DNA of 55,480 nucleotides. It comes from Candidatus Ryanbacteria bacterium RIFCSPHIGHO2_02_FULL_48_12 (GTDB lineage Bacteria > Patescibacteriota > Minisyncoccia > Ryanbacterales > 2-02-FULL-48-12). Below the pieces are notes generated by a model. It saw only the letters and a list, made by a program, of their open reading frames with translations, made no database searches and was not told where the DNA came from. The translations under genes were made by a program, and so were the position numbers. Below, piece after piece: positions 17,569 to 25,202 of the stretch; the first letter of the stretch is position 1, and every line of letters starts with the position of its first letter. Where the stretch lies: the NCBI GenBank assembly GCA_001819875.1, contig MHNR01000023.1, forward strand, positions 54,640-110,119, written 5' to 3'.

Positions 17569-17756
17569 GGCAGAAAAGAGGATACATACTTTTTTAAAAA
17601 AGAACGAAGTAACGAAGTGAGGAGGCCGGGGCAGATGATGGTGGGGGTGTTTTTTGGATGGTGGAGGCGACATCATCTGTCCCGAGCCGAGGAGCTCCAG
17701 AAAAGGAGAGAAGCCCAAACTGGAGCTTTACCTAAACTTTACTACACATCCCTCGC
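17569..17756 (-). ncRNA. Structured non-coding region, candidate small RNA or long 3' UTR
   Basis: 188 bases with no convincing gene. It holds two long stems: AGCTCCAG/CTGGAGCT (17693-17700 with 17720-17727) and CATCATCTG-CCC paired with GGG-CAGATGATG (17671-17683 with 17628-17640, one mismatch). A TTTTTTAAAAAA palindrome and a CGAAGTAACGAAGT repeat follow, and then the terminator at 17536. The order stem, stem, terminator fits a minus-strand RNA. Known families (RNase P, tmRNA, 6S) do not match. Confidence 0.4.
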
Positions 17757-17882
17757 TCAAGCAAGCGCCACATCCCCTGTTTTTTGGAATACCAAAACAT
17801 GTATGGCGGCAAGCGGATTGCCACCTATATCATACGCCACGGCAGGCTCGACTACTACAAATTTTTTGCCTTCATAGATCAT
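17757..17882 (-). CDS. Small ORF in frame with and downstream of the carboxypeptidase
   Basis: 41 residues from ATG 17882 (MIYEGKKFVVVEPAVAYDIG...). The frame is the same as that of the carboxypeptidase gene ending at 17937 and is open right after its TAA, so it may be a separate short protein or a readthrough extension. Composition (alternating beta, VVV, HVLVF) looks coding. No good ribosome site was found. No family recognised. Confidence 0.4.
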   Translation of the reverse strand: MIYEGKKFVVVEPAVAYDIGGNPLAAIHVLVFQKTGDVALA

Positions 17883-17936
17883 CTCGGCATACTCAGGATA
17901 CTCATTAGAATAGCAAGACCTCTTTTTTATTTTTAC

Positions 17937-18830
17937 TTAGTCAAAAAATGATACGAGATACGTATCCAACACCCGCTGGTCAAGATCGTAAAAATTTTTA
18001 TCCTCCTCATGGAGCTTGCCGGCAAGACTGCGGCTTACAAATCTCCAGTGCCACGGCTCAAAGACATAGTAGCTGTTATTTTTGGGGTACGAGAGGACAA
18101 ACCCATATTCATGTGCATGCGCAAGTAGCCACGTATATGCTGGCGTCCCCTCAAAAGAAGCAAAACCCGCTCCAAGTGCTTTAGTAGTAAAATCAACCGT
18201 AGTCCCCAACTGATGCTCCGAGTACCCCTGATCCGCGGAAAACTTATTAGCACCCGTCCCATAGGTCACGCTGTAGGCTTGTTTGAGTCCAGCCTGCTCA
18301 CCAAATGATCGATACGCCGAGATGATTTGCAGATCCACTCCAGCACGCGCGGCATCGGTCAATAGGCGTTCCAGATACTGTTTGGTATCCGATTGTATGC
18401 GAAGTCCCCGCTCCGGTTTGAACACATATTGCGGATCAAGGAGCGCAAGTTTATCGGGTACGTAGTTTTCATTGAGAAAATATATTTTGGAATACTTAGC
18501 AATAAGCTCAGGATCAGTCTTTTGAAGTTTTTCCAGGACCCCCACCATACTGCCGATATTTTGTACCTGGAAAGAGAGGTCATCCAGCCGTTTTTTCTCC
18601 GCCCGGTAGCTCAATTCAAATCCGTCACGCTCGATGCGGGTATTGCCGAGCTCGCCGTAGACACGCCCAAGCTCTGCCGTAGTAGAGGCAAGATCCGCGC
18701 GCGTACTCGCAAGACCCCCCGTAAGAGACTGGATGGCATGCGTTTGTAGATATGTCTGATAGCCAAAATAACCGGCCGCGCCAGCAAGCAAGATCGTTAC
18801 TATTGAAAATATTTTTATCGATTTTTGCAT
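17937..18830 (-). CDS. D-alanyl-D-alanine carboxypeptidase, VanY/M15 family, membrane-anchored
   Basis: 297 residues. Residues 5-30 are a signal anchor; 35-100 are a coiled-coil stalk; 105-297 are the M15B domain. SAYRSFGEQ (171), SEHQLGTTVDF with zinc ligands His206 and Asp213, and EPWHWRFV with His261 as the third ligand are all intact. It should trim the terminal D-Ala from peptidoglycan stem peptides outside the membrane. Starts 17 nt after the 18847 gene stop, so they share a transcript. Confidence 0.92.
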   Translation of the reverse strand: MQKSIKIFSIVTILLAGAAGYFGYQTYLQTHAIQSLTGGLASTRADLASTTAELGRVYGELGNTRIERDGFELSYRAEKKRLDDLSFQVQNIGSMVGVLEKLQKTDPELIAKYSKIYFLNENYVPDKLALLDPQYVFKPERGLRIQSDTKQYLERLLTDAARAGVDLQIISAYRSFGEQAGLKQAYSVTYGTGANKFSADQGYSEHQLGTTVDFTTKALGAGFASFEGTPAYTWLLAHAHEYGFVLSYPKNNSYYVFEPWHWRFVSRSLAGKLHEEDKNFYDLDQRVLDTYLVSFFD

Positions 18831-18846
18831 ATGCCTATACTCGGAA

Positions 18847-19182
18847 TCATATTTTGTAGAATTTTATAAAAATAAGCGCAAGGATAATGAATGTGACAAT
18901 ACCTAAAAGTATCGCACGCGATGAGCCAACACGCGGAGCTAAAAAATACACCACAAACATATAGGGAAGCCATGCGATAATCGTCCCCAAGAGGACAAAC
19001 AACGCATGTTCTGACACTGCCTTATCTCCCCCCAACCTCCCTATAAAAAGATAGGACAGCCAAGTAAACACCGGGAACAACGCCGCAAGACGAGAGAGTA
19101 CCGGCAATCCGCTCGCCTCAAAATACACGATAGCCACCGTGACCGTACCACCCGCAAAAAATGCAAACACATATTCTTTCAT
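18847..19182 (-). CDS. Small four-helix membrane protein, GlpM/DUF3147-like
   Basis: 111 residues with four predicted helices. The start MKEYVFAFFAGGTVTVAIVYF and the ALFPVFTWLSYLFIG block resemble GlpM/DUF3147 family proteins, judged from memory only. Function unknown. First gene of the pair with the VanY-like carboxypeptidase. Confidence 0.6.
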   Translation of the reverse strand: MKEYVFAFFAGGTVTVAIVYFEASGLPVLSRLAALFPVFTWLSYLFIGRLGGDKAVSEHALFVLLGTIIAWLPYMFVVYFLAPRVGSSRAILLGIVTFIILALIFIKFYKI

Positions 19183-19228
19183 ATCAGCTTTGCATTACAA
19201 ACTTTCGTAGTCTCGGCAAAGAAAATAC

Positions 19229-19579
19229 CTACCAGCTCTTACCGTCAAACGGCGTAAGCATGAGACTCTCCACATCCACATCATCGAGACATCGCACATT
19301 GATGCCAACCATCTCTTTGCCGTCTTTACCCGCACCGCGCGAAAACGACTGTACGCCGCAGGTCGAGCAAAAAAGATGATGGATAATTTTTTTGTTGAAT
19401 TGATAGTCAGTCAGATTATCTTCACCCGAAAGCAGTCTGAACTGCTCGCTTGGCACAAACGCCAAAAGCATCCCCTTTTTGGCGCAATGGGAACAATTGC
19501 AAGATATGACTTTTACCAAATCCGTCTCTACCTTATAGCGTACCGCCCCGCAGTGGCATCCTCCCATGTATGTTTTCAT
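19229..19579 (-). CDS. GFA (CENP-V/glutathione-dependent formaldehyde-activating) domain protein
   Basis: 116 residues from ATG 19579 (MKTYMGGCHCGAVRY). Zinc-binding GFA fold: CHCGAVRY, CNCSHCAKKG and FCSTCGVQSF contain the conserved Cys ligands. The family's link to formaldehyde detoxification holds for few members; here the substrate is unknown. TATACT sits 7 nt before ATG, so the mRNA is probably leaderless. A longer frame upstream crosses the promoter and is rejected. Confidence 0.88.
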   Translation of the reverse strand: MKTYMGGCHCGAVRYKVETDLVKVISCNCSHCAKKGMLLAFVPSEQFRLLSGEDNLTDYQFNKKIIHHLFCSTCGVQSFSRGAGKDGKEMVGINVRCLDDVDVESLMLTPFDGKSW

Positions 19580-19586
19580 ACTATAT

Positions 19587-19592
19587 AGTATA
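19587..19592 (-). promoter_or_regulatory. -10 box TATACT, leaderless start
   Basis: TATACT on the minus strand, 7 nt before the ATG at 19579. Confidence 0.55.
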
Positions 19593-19613
19593 GCAGTACC
19601 CAAGACTGGTTTA

Positions 19614-19650
19614 CAAAATAAAAGCCCCATAAGATGCGTGCCTTATGGGG
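19614..19650 (-). terminator. Intrinsic terminator, minus strand
   Basis: CCCCATAAG-(8 nt)-CTTATGGGG followed by CTTTTATTTTG on the minus strand. Closes the 639-residue protein gene. Confidence 0.85.
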
Positions 19651-19669
19651 ACATTGGGGCCAAACCAGT

Positions 19670-21589
19670 TCATTGAGATACGTACTTATTCATGTGCCGC
19701 TCAATGAGTTTTCGGTCTTCCGGCGATAATCTACCGAGCGCACCGTCTATTTTTTTATCATCACTCGGCATATAGGCTGTATCCAAATCCTTTGTCGCTT
19801 TCTCTTCGACTGCAGATTGACCTACTGAAGCCTGTAATACGAGGGACAGATTGTTAAACTTCCAGACAGGCATCACCCGCTCGCCAGAGTTGTAGTACTC
19901 AATCTCCACCTGATCTCCGGGTTGAGTCACTACAATGACATCCGAAGCGCTCGCAGGAATAGTGAACAAGTGAGGCACGCCTTTCAAGAGGACAGAATAT
20001 GAAGTGGACCCATTGATAATCTGATCCTCTTTGCGTACGACCTGTCCGGTAATCTTGGAAAGATTAGACGTTCCCTCAATAGCTATCTGGCTATTCCCAT
20101 TAACAATAACTTGCTTGAATGCCAGATCCGCCTCATGAGCACTTGGTCCCCAGGCGATAACCTGTACGTTCATGACCGAGACGATACAGACCCCCGCAAA
20201 ACCATGACTTGCATTTTGCAACGGCACGACATATGAGATTCTGCCGTACACATTGTAGAGCTGTGGCGTAGTCCCGTGATAGGATTTGTTCTTCACGTCA
20301 CCCAGAAGATTACATTGATCAATCGCCGTCTGCTCTGTCGCACCGCCTTGGAGCATGTACTCGGTCGTCTTGCCTGTACGCGTATTCGTGTAGTAGACCG
20401 CCACAAGCGAGTCCGGCCTCACAGAATCACCGCCAGTATTCGTATGAGCTGTAATGCCGGTCTGGAACACCGGCTCGCCGTTACTCCCATAGCCAAAATG
20501 TGTTTCTGTAGCAGCTAAAACACTGTTGCCGTAGATAGATCGATTCATCCAACCGCCCGCATACTTGCCATGATAGTCTATATTGCGATGCACCAAATGC
20601 AAGGCCTCAACACGATCCACCCAATGTGGCACCTCACCAAGCGGAATAAGCTTTTCTGCACCAGCTCCGGTCACCGGATCGATGATGAGCGCACCAACCA
20701 CCCTCTCCCCCCACCAGCCAATGGTCGGGAGTGCGATGGAGACGATATAGTACGGAGTATTCTCATCGTCTATTTCCAAATGTTTGTCCGCGATGATCTT
20801 GTCCGGATGATAATACCACACCAACCGGTCAAGATTTTTACCCCAGAGTGCCGCAGGCGTATACTGCAACTCCTTCCCATGCGATAGCCGGACGAACTCC
20901 ACCGGTACGATCGGGTTTTCACCGCTTACCTTAATGTACCCAGGAATACCCGGTGTGCGACTATCCCATTGAGGACCCCAACCCTTCCAATCAATAGGAA
21001 CAACTGTCCACTGATTATGCTCAATGAGTTGAATAGAAGACACGCCGCTATTCACTTGGAATTGACTCCCAATTGAGTTTGGTTGTCCATTGGCATTCAT
21101 CGTAGTACCTTGCCCTATCGCACGCCCAGAAAGCATCTCCGCATTTTCTTGCGAAGAGACGCGAAAGTGCTTCGGGTCTTTGGGCTGAAAATCGCTAGAC
21201 CACTGCCGCTCCTCAACCTCTCCCACAAGTTTGGAGTAGCGCAGTGCATTAAAGTTGGTGCTAAACAGCATGCTCATCAGGATACCTGTAAGCACCGCGA
21301 GAACTCCCGCGCCTATAGGCCAACGTCTAACGCCGACCTCTTCCTCAATAAAGGCCGAGAAAGCAAATGCAACACCTCCATTTGCTATCAGAAACCATAA
21401 GGTTATTACGCCTACATCCCCATAGAGCGGGCCGGCAGTATTGGGTAAGGCCAAAAAGACCACCCATGTTGCCAATAGGGTATTAATGAGAAAGGCCAAA
21501 ACAACACCCCACACACGACGCGTGCCTGTCCAGGGCAACGAAGAGACTACTGCGATACAAAAAGCGAAGAATATCGTCTGCGCGAACAT
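19670..21589 (-). CDS. Large membrane protein with extracytoplasmic domain, unknown function
   Basis: 639 residues. Four hydrophobic helices in the first ~115 residues (about 1-20, 27-50, 60-80, 92-112), then a ~500-residue domain rich in beta and aromatic residues. Recognisable local motifs such as ALIIDPVTGAGAEKLIPLGE and PHWVDRVEALHLVH recall PepSY-type domains, but I cannot name the family. The C-terminus is charged. AAGGGGG lies 6 nt before ATG. Monocistronic, between promoter 21674-21701 and terminator 19614-19650. Confidence 0.75.
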   Translation of the reverse strand: MFAQTIFFAFCIAVVSSLPWTGTRRVWGVVLAFLINTLLATWVVFLALPNTAGPLYGDVGVITLWFLIANGGVAFAFSAFIEEEVGVRRWPIGAGVLAVLTGILMSMLFSTNFNALRYSKLVGEVEERQWSSDFQPKDPKHFRVSSQENAEMLSGRAIGQGTTMNANGQPNSIGSQFQVNSGVSSIQLIEHNQWTVVPIDWKGWGPQWDSRTPGIPGYIKVSGENPIVPVEFVRLSHGKELQYTPAALWGKNLDRLVWYYHPDKIIADKHLEIDDENTPYYIVSIALPTIGWWGERVVGALIIDPVTGAGAEKLIPLGEVPHWVDRVEALHLVHRNIDYHGKYAGGWMNRSIYGNSVLAATETHFGYGSNGEPVFQTGITAHTNTGGDSVRPDSLVAVYYTNTRTGKTTEYMLQGGATEQTAIDQCNLLGDVKNKSYHGTTPQLYNVYGRISYVVPLQNASHGFAGVCIVSVMNVQVIAWGPSAHEADLAFKQVIVNGNSQIAIEGTSNLSKITGQVVRKEDQIINGSTSYSVLLKGVPHLFTIPASASDVIVVTQPGDQVEIEYYNSGERVMPVWKFNNLSLVLQASVGQSAVEEKATKDLDTAYMPSDDKKIDGALGRLSPEDRKLIERHMNKYVSQ

Positions 21590-21673
21590 AACAAACCCCC
21601 TTCTGCGGCTGTTGTGATTTCAAAGGAATCGGGGCTTGCCGCAAAAACCCCTATCCAAAACTGACCAAGGTAA

Positions 21674-21701
21674 ACATTACTATGATTTTCGTAATTGTCA
21701 A
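21674..21701 (-). promoter_or_regulatory. Sigma-70 promoter, minus strand
   Basis: TTGACA (21696-21701), 16-nt spacer, TAATGT (21674-21679), reading toward the 639-residue protein gene. Confidence 0.6.
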
Positions 21702-21862
21702 GTATAAGTGGTAATACATACCGGAAGCAATACATCTCATAAAAAAATTCTAGCCGATAACAACACACGACTTATACGGTAATAAATCGCCGTCCCCAAC
21801 GGCTTCTCTTATATAGAAAAGTCGCGTCAATATTATTCGACCGTAAGTTGCAAAACAATCTT

Positions 21863-22015
21863 ATGATGGATCAAAAAACAAAAGGACTGGATACAAAAAA
21901 TGCCGACATCCCGGCGGTAGATGCCGAGAAGAAAATAAGTGAGCCGAGCCAAGTAATCGCGAAAACGGATGACCAGAAGGCTATGGAGCAAAAAGAGAAA
22001 ATCAATCAGAGTTAA
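21863..22015 (+). CDS. Small hydrophilic protein
   Basis: 50 residues, MMDQKTKGLDTKNADIPAVD onward: Lys-, Asp-, Glu- and Gln-rich with no hydrophobic segment, probably disordered or helical. No clear Shine-Dalgarno. The terminator 30 nt after the stop supports it. No family recognised. The 273-base gap to the left contains only the promoter at 21674. Confidence 0.45.
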   Translation: MMDQKTKGLDTKNADIPAVDAEKKISEPSQVIAKTDDQKAMEQKEKINQS

Positions 22016-22045
22016 TCCTAACCTCCGATCGTTCTTTGCTCCCAA

Positions 22046-22076
22046 AAAAGAAGCAGTTTTTCTGCTTCTTTTTTTG
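22046..22076. terminator. Bidirectional intrinsic terminator
   Basis: AGAAGCAG-TTTTT-CTGCTTCT with TTTTTTT on the plus side and AAAAAA before it, so it can work on both strands. Confidence 0.82.
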
Positions 22077-22080
22077 GCTT

Positions 22081-22112
22081 AAAAAAATCGCCTTACTTTA
22101 TTTTGTAAGGCG
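22081..22112 (-). terminator. Intrinsic terminator, minus strand
   Basis: CGCCTTAC-(8 nt)-GTAAGGCG followed by ATTTTTTT on the minus strand, ending the 22144 gene. Confidence 0.82.
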
Positions 22113-22143
22113 CTAGAGATATACCTTCACCTAGCGACATGGT

Positions 22144-22404
22144 CTAGGGATGCTCGCCATCACACGGACCCAATTCCTCTCGAGATAGCTGATCAGCGAA
22201 TACGACCTCACCATTCTCACCGTAAAAAATTTTATCAATGCAACGCCTATGGAGACTGCCGTTGCACTCAAGAACACGCTCGGTCTTTGATCCATCTTCA
22301 TGCGTCTCTAAAATTTCCTGCTCAACTGTTCGGTATCGTGCCAGCCTTTCTGTCTCCACGCTCTTTATCTCCTCTAGTGGGTTTTTCAGGAATCCTTCTG
22401 ACAT
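22144..22404 (-). CDS. Hypothetical soluble protein
   Basis: 86 residues, highly charged, with three Cys (LECNGS, RRCIDK, GPCDGE). No membrane segment and no recognised domain. Probably a single-gene unit closed by the terminator at 22081. The 210 bases upstream (22405-22614) show no gene or structure that I can support. Confidence 0.55.
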   Translation of the reverse strand: MSEGFLKNPLEEIKSVETERLARYRTVEQEILETHEDGSKTERVLECNGSLHRRCIDKIFYGENGEVVFADQLSREELGPCDGEHP

Positions 22405-22614
22405 GGAGCTATCCTAACATAGATCAACTAGGGGTAGAAATCAAACCCATAGGCAAGCCTACGACTAATGCATTAATCCCTCTGGGGTGGGACTCATCAC
22501 GGAGAAGCTTTTATTTCTAGTGGATCTCATGGCTCCTTAAGAAGAACACCGTTTAAACCTATTTTATCAAGGAGCGCTTACTTTCATATTCCTGACTTCG
22601 TCAAATGAAAAACA

Positions 22615-23079
22615 TCACGGACGTCGCCTCCCCTTTGCGAGCATCTTGCAAGCTTTCTCGATCCAGCGACTACGTGCCTCTGATTCCTCGACCGAGTCTA
22701 TCCAGCTCACAAAATCTCTACGTTCGCCCGGCGTGAGCTCTTTCCATTGAGCCTTCGCTTTTGGGTTAGCTCCAAGAGCTTTGTAAAAACTCATTGGTAC
22801 TATCGCATAACAGCAGGGACGGCGCTTTCCGGCCTTGAGCTTGTCGCGGGTTATCGCAATCCGGCGTCTACGCGTATCAGTTTGTTTGGCTGACTCTATC
22901 CAACTCACAAAGTCCCTACGTGCGATTGGCGTGAGATCCCTCCATAGCGCCATAACCGATGGGGTGGCCACCAAGGTTTTTTGAAGATCCATCGGCACTC
23001 TGGGCTCTGACTCCCCTCTAACCAGTCTGTGATTTGTTTTGTTCACCCCGCTAGAATTTTTTATTTCACTTTTTTGCAT
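22615..23079 (-). CDS. YdeI/OmpD-associated family protein, tandem duplicate
   Basis: 154 residues made of two copies of a ~55-residue unit: ALWRDLTPIARRDFVSWIES and AQWKELTPGERRDFVSWIDS head each repeat, both closed by a basic KRRP/GRRRP end. The motif is that of the C-terminal helical part of YdeI/OmdA-type proteins (PF13376), which have been linked to bacteriocin resistance in a few species; that role here is not shown. The N-terminal beta domain of full-length members is absent. Confidence 0.7.
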   Translation of the reverse strand: MQKSEIKNSSGVNKTNHRLVRGESEPRVPMDLQKTLVATPSVMALWRDLTPIARRDFVSWIESAKQTDTRRRRIAITRDKLKAGKRRPCCYAIVPMSFYKALGANPKAKAQWKELTPGERRDFVSWIDSVEESEARSRWIEKACKMLAKGRRRP

Positions 23080-23194
23080 ATACCTATAAATTTATTGTTC
23101 TCATTTTAGCTTATTATCATCTTCAGTGGAAATTTCTACGGGGTAAATAATTTTATTTTAGCAAATCTTCCAGTACTGACGAAGTATTGCCCTT

Positions 23195-23212
23195 GTAGCA
23201 AAATATTGCTAC
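23195..23212. promoter_or_regulatory. Inverted repeat upstream of YkgJ-like gene
   Basis: GTAGCAA-AATA-TTGCTAC, 7-bp arms, 34 nt before the start at 23247. No T-run follows, so an operator or leader hairpin is possible. Confidence 0.35.
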
Positions 23213-23246
23213 GAATAAGGCGGAATGATAGACCGCAGGAGATATC

Positions 23247-23714
23247 ATGGCAAAGAAACGCGTTTGCGGAGCATGTACTGCTTGCTGTAAAACGCATGGG
23301 GTATCAGAAATAAAAAAACTCCCCGGCTACCTCTGCGCTCATTGCACAATAGGTACGGGATGCAATATCTACAAAAGCCGCCCGCAGAGCTGTAAAGATT
23401 TCCAATGCGACTGGCTAAAAGGTTTTGGGAGGAAGGGACAGCGACCTGATAAGACGGGGGTTGTCCTTGACTTCGTGATAGGGGAAGTATTGAGAGAACT
23501 TTTTCAGATGTGGGAGGCTATCGAAGGAGCACTCGGACGTAGATTTACAAAAATCATAACCCGCGATATTCTCGAGGCAAATATCTTTGTGGCTCATCTG
23601 TATCTCTCCGGTAAAAGAGTTTTATTCATCCCCCGGGGCAAAATACTACATGCAGATACTAGAAAACAGCTTGTAGAAGAAGGGGTTGAGATATCTTCGT
23701 CTTTCCGTTTCTGA
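23247..23714 (+). CDS. YkgJ-type cysteine cluster protein
   Basis: 155 residues. CGACTACCKTHGV then CAHCTIGTGCNIYKSRPQSC and FQCDWL carry the Cys pattern of the YkgJ/FliB-like zinc-or-iron cluster family (PF03692). Family members include flagellin lysine methylases, but most are uncharacterised. GGAG lies before ATG. Followed directly by a terminator. Confidence 0.83.
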   Translation: MAKKRVCGACTACCKTHGVSEIKKLPGYLCAHCTIGTGCNIYKSRPQSCKDFQCDWLKGFGRKGQRPDKTGVVLDFVIGEVLRELFQMWEAIEGALGRRFTKIITRDILEANIFVAHLYLSGKRVLFIPRGKILHADTRKQLVEEGVEISSSFRF

Positions 23715-23748
23715 ACCGCTCTTGGACCATCCCCAAAGCGGTTTTTTG
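23714..23748 (+). terminator. Intrinsic terminator, plus strand
   Basis: AACCGCT-(16 nt)-AGCGGTT followed by TTTG. The stop codon TGA abuts the stem. Confidence 0.78.
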
Positions 23749-23856
23749 TGAGGAGCAATCTCTACTTTAAAATAATTTCACTGCTCGCCCTATGGGATGA
23801 GTTTAGAACTGTTAATTGGGAAGAAGTTTTACAAAATAAATCTTAGCATCTCTTAG

Positions 23857-23893
23857 ATAAAAGAAAAACCTAAGCTTTTTTAATGCTTGGGTT
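23857..23893 (-). terminator. Intrinsic terminator, minus strand
   Basis: AACCCAAGC-(9 nt)-GCTTAGGTT followed by TTTCTTTT on the minus strand, ending the 23933-24905 operon. Confidence 0.78.
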
Positions 23894-23932
23894 GGTATCT
23901 GAGGAAAATATTCTTATTTATTATTCAGTCCC

Positions 23933-24118
23933 CTAGTGCTGATTATCTTGATCATCTTTGGGGATGATTTCTTCTTTCTTCTTAGAAAAAAATATTGGTT
24001 TTCTTATCCGCCCAGCTTTATATTCTTTTTGATAATAATCCTCGAATGCTTTTTCCGCTTCTTCTTTTGTTGGCCGATGTCCGCGGAATAGAGTAGCAAA
24101 CATAGAACCCTTGGGCAT
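23933..24118 (-). CDS. Small charged protein
   Basis: 61 residues, strongly charged (KEEAEKAFEDYYQKEYKAG). The start is fixed by AAGGAGG 8 nt before ATG. That Shine-Dalgarno overlaps the stop codon of the 24132 gene, so the two genes are coupled. No family recognised. Confidence 0.62.
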   Translation of the reverse strand: MPKGSMFATLFRGHRPTKEEAEKAFEDYYQKEYKAGRIRKPIFFSKKKEEIIPKDDQDNQH

Positions 24119-24131
24119 AAAGTTTACCTCC

Positions 24132-24905
24132 TTACGAATTATCAGGTTTTAGCACATTGATATCTACATGAAATATACTAGAAACCCATATCTCATCTTC
24201 AAGGTTTCCTCCTTCTTGTTGATGAATTCTTACGATCTCTTCCCAAAACTGTCGAACTACATAACCAAAGACAAACAATCCACAATTATCAATCCATTTT
24301 GCAATACTAACGGCAATAGAAACAAAATTATCTCGCGTCCAGTCTTTCCTTGCTTCACTCCATGAAGCATTGCGAAATAAGAAGAGGTCTCGCTCACCAT
24401 CGCTCCAATGACGATGGTCTTCTGCTTGTCCGTATTGAGAAAGTATCCAATTAAGTATTGCTAGGTACACTTCACTATGTCCCGCATTAAGAGCATTTTC
24501 TTCAAGCTCCTTATCTTGAAAAGTGAATATAATCTTGAGTATTTGCGTCCGTTCTTCGTCTATGGTTACGCCGTCATTTTTTAAATACACACCATCAACG
24601 GCGTATTCCGACCAGCCATAGAAAACCGAGCTATACATACGTATCCACGCTTTTGCAGCGTCAATAGCATTTGCATACTGATCATTTGCTCCGTAACGGT
24701 TTGGATCGAGCCAGTGGGGATACACAGAGAATTCTTGTATGAGATTATTAACATTTTCGTCGAGATATGCCCTAACCTTTTCCGCGCTCAACCCATCGCT
24801 AAGCGCTTTAAATATCGTGCCTTGAGTCTTTATTCGTCTTGGGAAATAAACTTCCACGAGGATACTTCTTCTGCCAGAAGTGAAAAGATAAGAAACAGTT
24901 TCCAT
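24132..24905 (-). CDS. Hypothetical cytoplasmic protein
   Basis: 257 residues, no signal or membrane segment, rich in Trp (WIRMYSSVFYGWSEY, WIDNCGLFVFGYVVRQFWEE) and mostly helical. AAGGGGC lies before ATG. It forms an operon with the 61-residue gene. Base composition is more AT-rich than the housekeeping regions, in keeping with an accessory origin. I do not recognise it. Confidence 0.6.
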   Translation of the reverse strand: METVSYLFTSGRRSILVEVYFPRRIKTQGTIFKALSDGLSAEKVRAYLDENVNNLIQEFSVYPHWLDPNRYGANDQYANAIDAAKAWIRMYSSVFYGWSEYAVDGVYLKNDGVTIDEERTQILKIIFTFQDKELEENALNAGHSEVYLAILNWILSQYGQAEDHRHWSDGERDLFLFRNASWSEARKDWTRDNFVSIAVSIAKWIDNCGLFVFGYVVRQFWEEIVRIHQQEGGNLEDEIWVSSIFHVDINVLKPDNS

Positions 24906-24986
24906 CCACGCCCCTTTCTAAACATGACGTTCCTTTAAATTTTTAATGAACAACACTAGAATACAATATTTATTTTATCAAGTCAA

Positions 24987-25018
24987 GCTCCGCAGGAAGG
25001 ACGACGTTCGAACCTACG
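24987..25018 (+). repeat. Damaged copy of tRNA-Asn 3' end
   Basis: GCTCCGCAGGaAGGA then a 5-nt insert CGACG, then TTCGAACCTACG. Apart from one change and the insert this equals the 3' end of the intact tRNA-Asn (28053-28079), in the same orientation. It looks like the far attachment site of an element inserted in the tRNA gene, now decayed. The rest of the 24906-25202 gap holds no supported gene. Confidence 0.65.
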
Positions 25019-25202
25019 CGGCCGGAAAGTGTCTCGGGTGGCATCTCTTTGCAAAGGAAATACTGCTGCATGTGATGGCATGTAAGAAAGAGTGCTCGCA
25101 GTTGGATCTCCAACTAGATAACTTGTTTAGTATGACTCCAGAGTATCAGAAGCAAGCGGCGTAGGAAGGATGGGAAAGTTGTCACTACAAACAAACTTTT
25201 CT

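Noticed and set aside
17569-17756. RNase P RNA or 6S RNA
   Set aside because: The conserved core sequences of either RNA are absent; only generic stems are present.
17533-17877. Plus-strand ORF of 114 codons
   Set aside because: Crosses a terminator and two long stems, has no ribosome site and an unnatural composition.
24946-25164. Plus-strand ORF of 72 codons across the tRNA remnant
   Set aside because: No ribosome site; its middle is simply translated tRNA-derived sequence.
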